A stretch of DNA of 23,467 bases from Armatimonadota bacterium (GTDB lineage Bacteria; Cloacimonadota; Cloacimonadia; Cloacimonadales; TCS61). Positions 22,141 to 23,467 of this stretch are shown here, one piece after another. The stretch spans positions 1 through 23,467 of the forward strand of contig JAUWNO010000002.1 of NCBI GenBank assembly GCA_030612605.1, written 5' to 3'. A model generated the notes under the pieces. That model was not told the origin of the DNA, did no database searches, and saw only the letters and a program-made list of their open reading frames with translations. Made by a program: the position numbers and the translations under genes. Position 1 is the first letter of the stretch; every line of letters starts with the position of its first letter.

Positions 22141-23276
22141 ACAGAACTGATGTGTGTTTTTTTGTATTCCTCAAATTTTCTCACAATCTTTCCGGCATGT
22201 TTAGCCCAATCAAATTCCTTTGCTCTTTCCAAGCCTTTTTTTATCATTTCTTTCCTGAGATTAGAATCTGACATCACTTTTAAAATGCAGTCATGAATAT
22301 CATCCACATCCTCTGGGTCAAACGTAAGTACAGCATCTCCTCCCACTTCCGGTAATGATGATACATTCGAGCAGATAACCGGAATTCCGCAAGCCATTGC
22401 TTCAACCAAAGGTGTTCCAAAACCTTCAAACAAAGATGGAAAAATATAGAGTGAAGAACAATGATAAAGGTCGATGAGAGTTTCATCTTTTACAAAACCC
22501 AAAAAATGTATTCTTTCTCTGTCAGATATTTTCCTGGTGTAATCTGTGACAACTTGTCCTCCCAGCCAGATGCTGCCGGCAAAAACAAGGTCGTATTCTT
22601 TTTTTATGGATTCAGGGAGTTTTTCGTAAGCTTTTATCAGACGGAGATGGTTTTTCCCCGGATGTTCAATTCTGGAGATATACAGAAAGAATTTTTTCTT
22701 CAAATTATGAGGAAAAACCGTAGAAGCTGAATAATCCATATTATACTTTTTTTTATCATAACTATTGATATTCACAAAAACCTTATCCTCATCGAGGTGG
22801 TAGAATTTGAGCAGATCTTTTTTTGTGCTTTCACTGACTGCAAAAATCGAGTTTGCCCTTTTAACGAAAATTGGGATAACTTTCTTAATGTAAAACATTC
22901 TGATTGGATCATATTTCTGCGGAATGTGATACTGAGAAAGATCATGAAAAGCAACGATTGTAAATCTGGGATATCTACAAAATATGCGACGTTGACCTGC
23001 TGAAAGAAAGATAAAATCGTATTTCTTAAAACTCCAGAAAATGGGCAGGATAAACAAGTGCCAGGTCAAGTTAATAAGAGGTTTGGCTAAATAATTTGGA
23101 ATTGTAATAATTTTCAAATTCGGATGTTTTACCGGGAAAATCGATTCATCCATATTAAGAAGAAGTAGTTCGACTTTATTAAATTTCACCAGTTCTTCCA
23201 CTACACTGTTAATATATGTGGAAATGCCTGATTTCCCATGGTCATAAGCCATTCCACTAATAAATATTTTGTACAT
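22137..23276 (-). CDS. GT4 family glycosyltransferase
   Basis: Protein of 379 residues with a full GT-B fold. The N-terminal half has the GISTYINSVVEELVKF acceptor-side loop and FTIVAFHDLSQYHIP; the C-terminal half has FFLYISRIEHPGKNHLRLIK, YDLVFAGSIWLGG, RIHFLGFVKDETLIDLYHCS, and the donor-site SLFEGFGTPLVEAMACGIPV with both Glu of E-x7-E, followed by NVSSLPEVGGDA. This is the mannosyl/glucosyl/rhamnosyltransferase type; the sugar cannot be assigned. It acts in the cytosol on the lipid-linked repeat unit. AGGAAG precedes the ATG, and its stop overlaps the start of the split membrane gene by ATGA. Confidence 0.9.
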   Translation of the reverse strand: MYKIFISGMAYDHGKSGISTYINSVVEELVKFNKVELLLLNMDESIFPVKHPNLKIITIPNYLAKPLINLTWHLFILPIFWSFKKYDFIFLSAGQRRIFCRYPRFTIVAFHDLSQYHIPQKYDPIRMFYIKKVIPIFVKRANSIFAVSESTKKDLLKFYHLDEDKVFVNINSYDKKKYNMDYSASTVFPHNLKKKFFLYISRIEHPGKNHLRLIKAYEKLPESIKKEYDLVFAGSIWLGGQVVTDYTRKISDRERIHFLGFVKDETLIDLYHCSSLYIFPSLFEGFGTPLVEAMACGIPVICSNVSSLPEVGGDAVLTFDPEDVDDIHDCILKVMSDSNLRKEMIKKGLERAKEFDWAKHAGKIVRKFEEYKKTHISSV

Positions 23277-23287
23277 TTTTCTTCCTG

Positions 23288-23467
23288 TTATTTACAGATT
23301 ATTTTATTCAGTTCGGAAAAATTAATGAATTTGAAATTCTCATTTCTCCATAATGAGAGTATTCGATTCTTAAATGCTTTATACAATTCTTGGTTCAGAT
23401 TTTTTCCGCTAAAGAACTCCCAGTTGTGAACAACGATAACAGTAATTTTATGTGAATTGATATATTT
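23288..23467 (-). CDS. C-terminus of a protein cut by the window end, possibly a polysaccharide deacetylase
   Basis: The last 59 codons of a minus-strand gene are visible, ending in TAA at 23288-23290, 11 bases before the GT4 start. The sequence contains HKITVIVVHNWEFFSGKNLN and ENFKFINFSELNKIICK. The beta-strand followed by H-x-W-E and the final KF(I/V)xFSEL are reminiscent of the last strand and helix of polysaccharide deacetylase (NodB-fold) proteins, but no catalytic motif is in view. The assignment is tentative. Confidence 0.4.
   Translation of the reverse strand, partial: KYINSHKITVIVVHNWEFFSGKNLNQELYKAFKNRILSLWRNENFKFINFSELNKIICK

Overview
The window is AT-rich (roughly one third GC by eye), and every gene that can be supported lies on the minus strand. 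It holds about 20 kb of one large extracellular-polysaccharide / O-antigen-type locus, cut at its upstream end by the window edge (23467). Downstream it is followed, across a 675-base repeat-rich spacer, by the 5' part of lon. Export and assembly genes of Gram-negative type (lipoprotein Wza-like exporter, Wzc/Wzz-like co-polymerase, Wzx-like flippase, Wzy/WaaL-like polymerase-ligase, PEGA-OmpA lipoprotein) point to a diderm bacterium. Gene style, the interspersed spacer repeats and the low GC would suit an uncultivated FCB-group lineage such as Cloacimonadota, but this placement is a guess.

Layout in transcription order (high to low coordinates). (1) 23467-21477: tail of a possible polysaccharide deacetylase, a GT4 glycosyltransferase, and a membrane protein split by a one-base frameshift. 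(2) 21476-20083: a leader with a weak terminator and promoter candidate, then the initiating phosphoglycosyl transferase (catalytic Asp-Glu present) and a STAS-domain protein. (3) 20067-18625: an unusual three-part pseudoenzyme (degenerate sugar nucleotidyltransferase, hexapeptide repeat, degenerate phosphoglycosyl transferase lacking the Asp-Glu pair). (4) 18593-13355: GT4, an alkaline-phosphatase-superfamily hydrolase, a Wzc-like protein with a decayed kinase domain, and a Wza-like exporter. (5) 13268-7922: O-antigen polymerase/ligase, a small membrane protein of unknown family, a flippase, a CDP-glycerol-glycerophosphotransferase-like protein, and a PEGA-OmpA lipoprotein. (6) 7882-7743: a relic of a DegT/PseC-type sugar aminotransferase. 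(7) 7735-1651: UPF0104-type membrane protein, WecB epimerase, DPM1-like GT2, SAM methyltransferase, divergent PRPP-synthetase-like protein, a micro-ORF with a perfect -1 slippery heptamer, and a GT39-type membrane glycosyltransferase.

Working model: the phosphoglycosyl transferase loads the first sugar on undecaprenyl phosphate; the GT4 enzymes, WecB (UDP-ManNAc supply) and the CDP-glycerol-type transferase build and decorate the repeat unit; Wzx flips it; Wzy polymerises or ligates it; Wzc-like and Wza-like proteins control length and export. The GT2/GT39 pair may form a polyprenyl-phosphate-sugar branch acting on the outer face of the inner membrane. Many ATGA or 11-base overlaps indicate translational coupling. 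The most notable signals are the tandem active/inactive phosphoglycosyl transferases separated by a STAS protein, the PRPP-synthetase-like gene inside a glycan operon, and several signs of gene decay and reshuffling. No tRNA, rRNA, CRISPR array or insertion sequence was seen.
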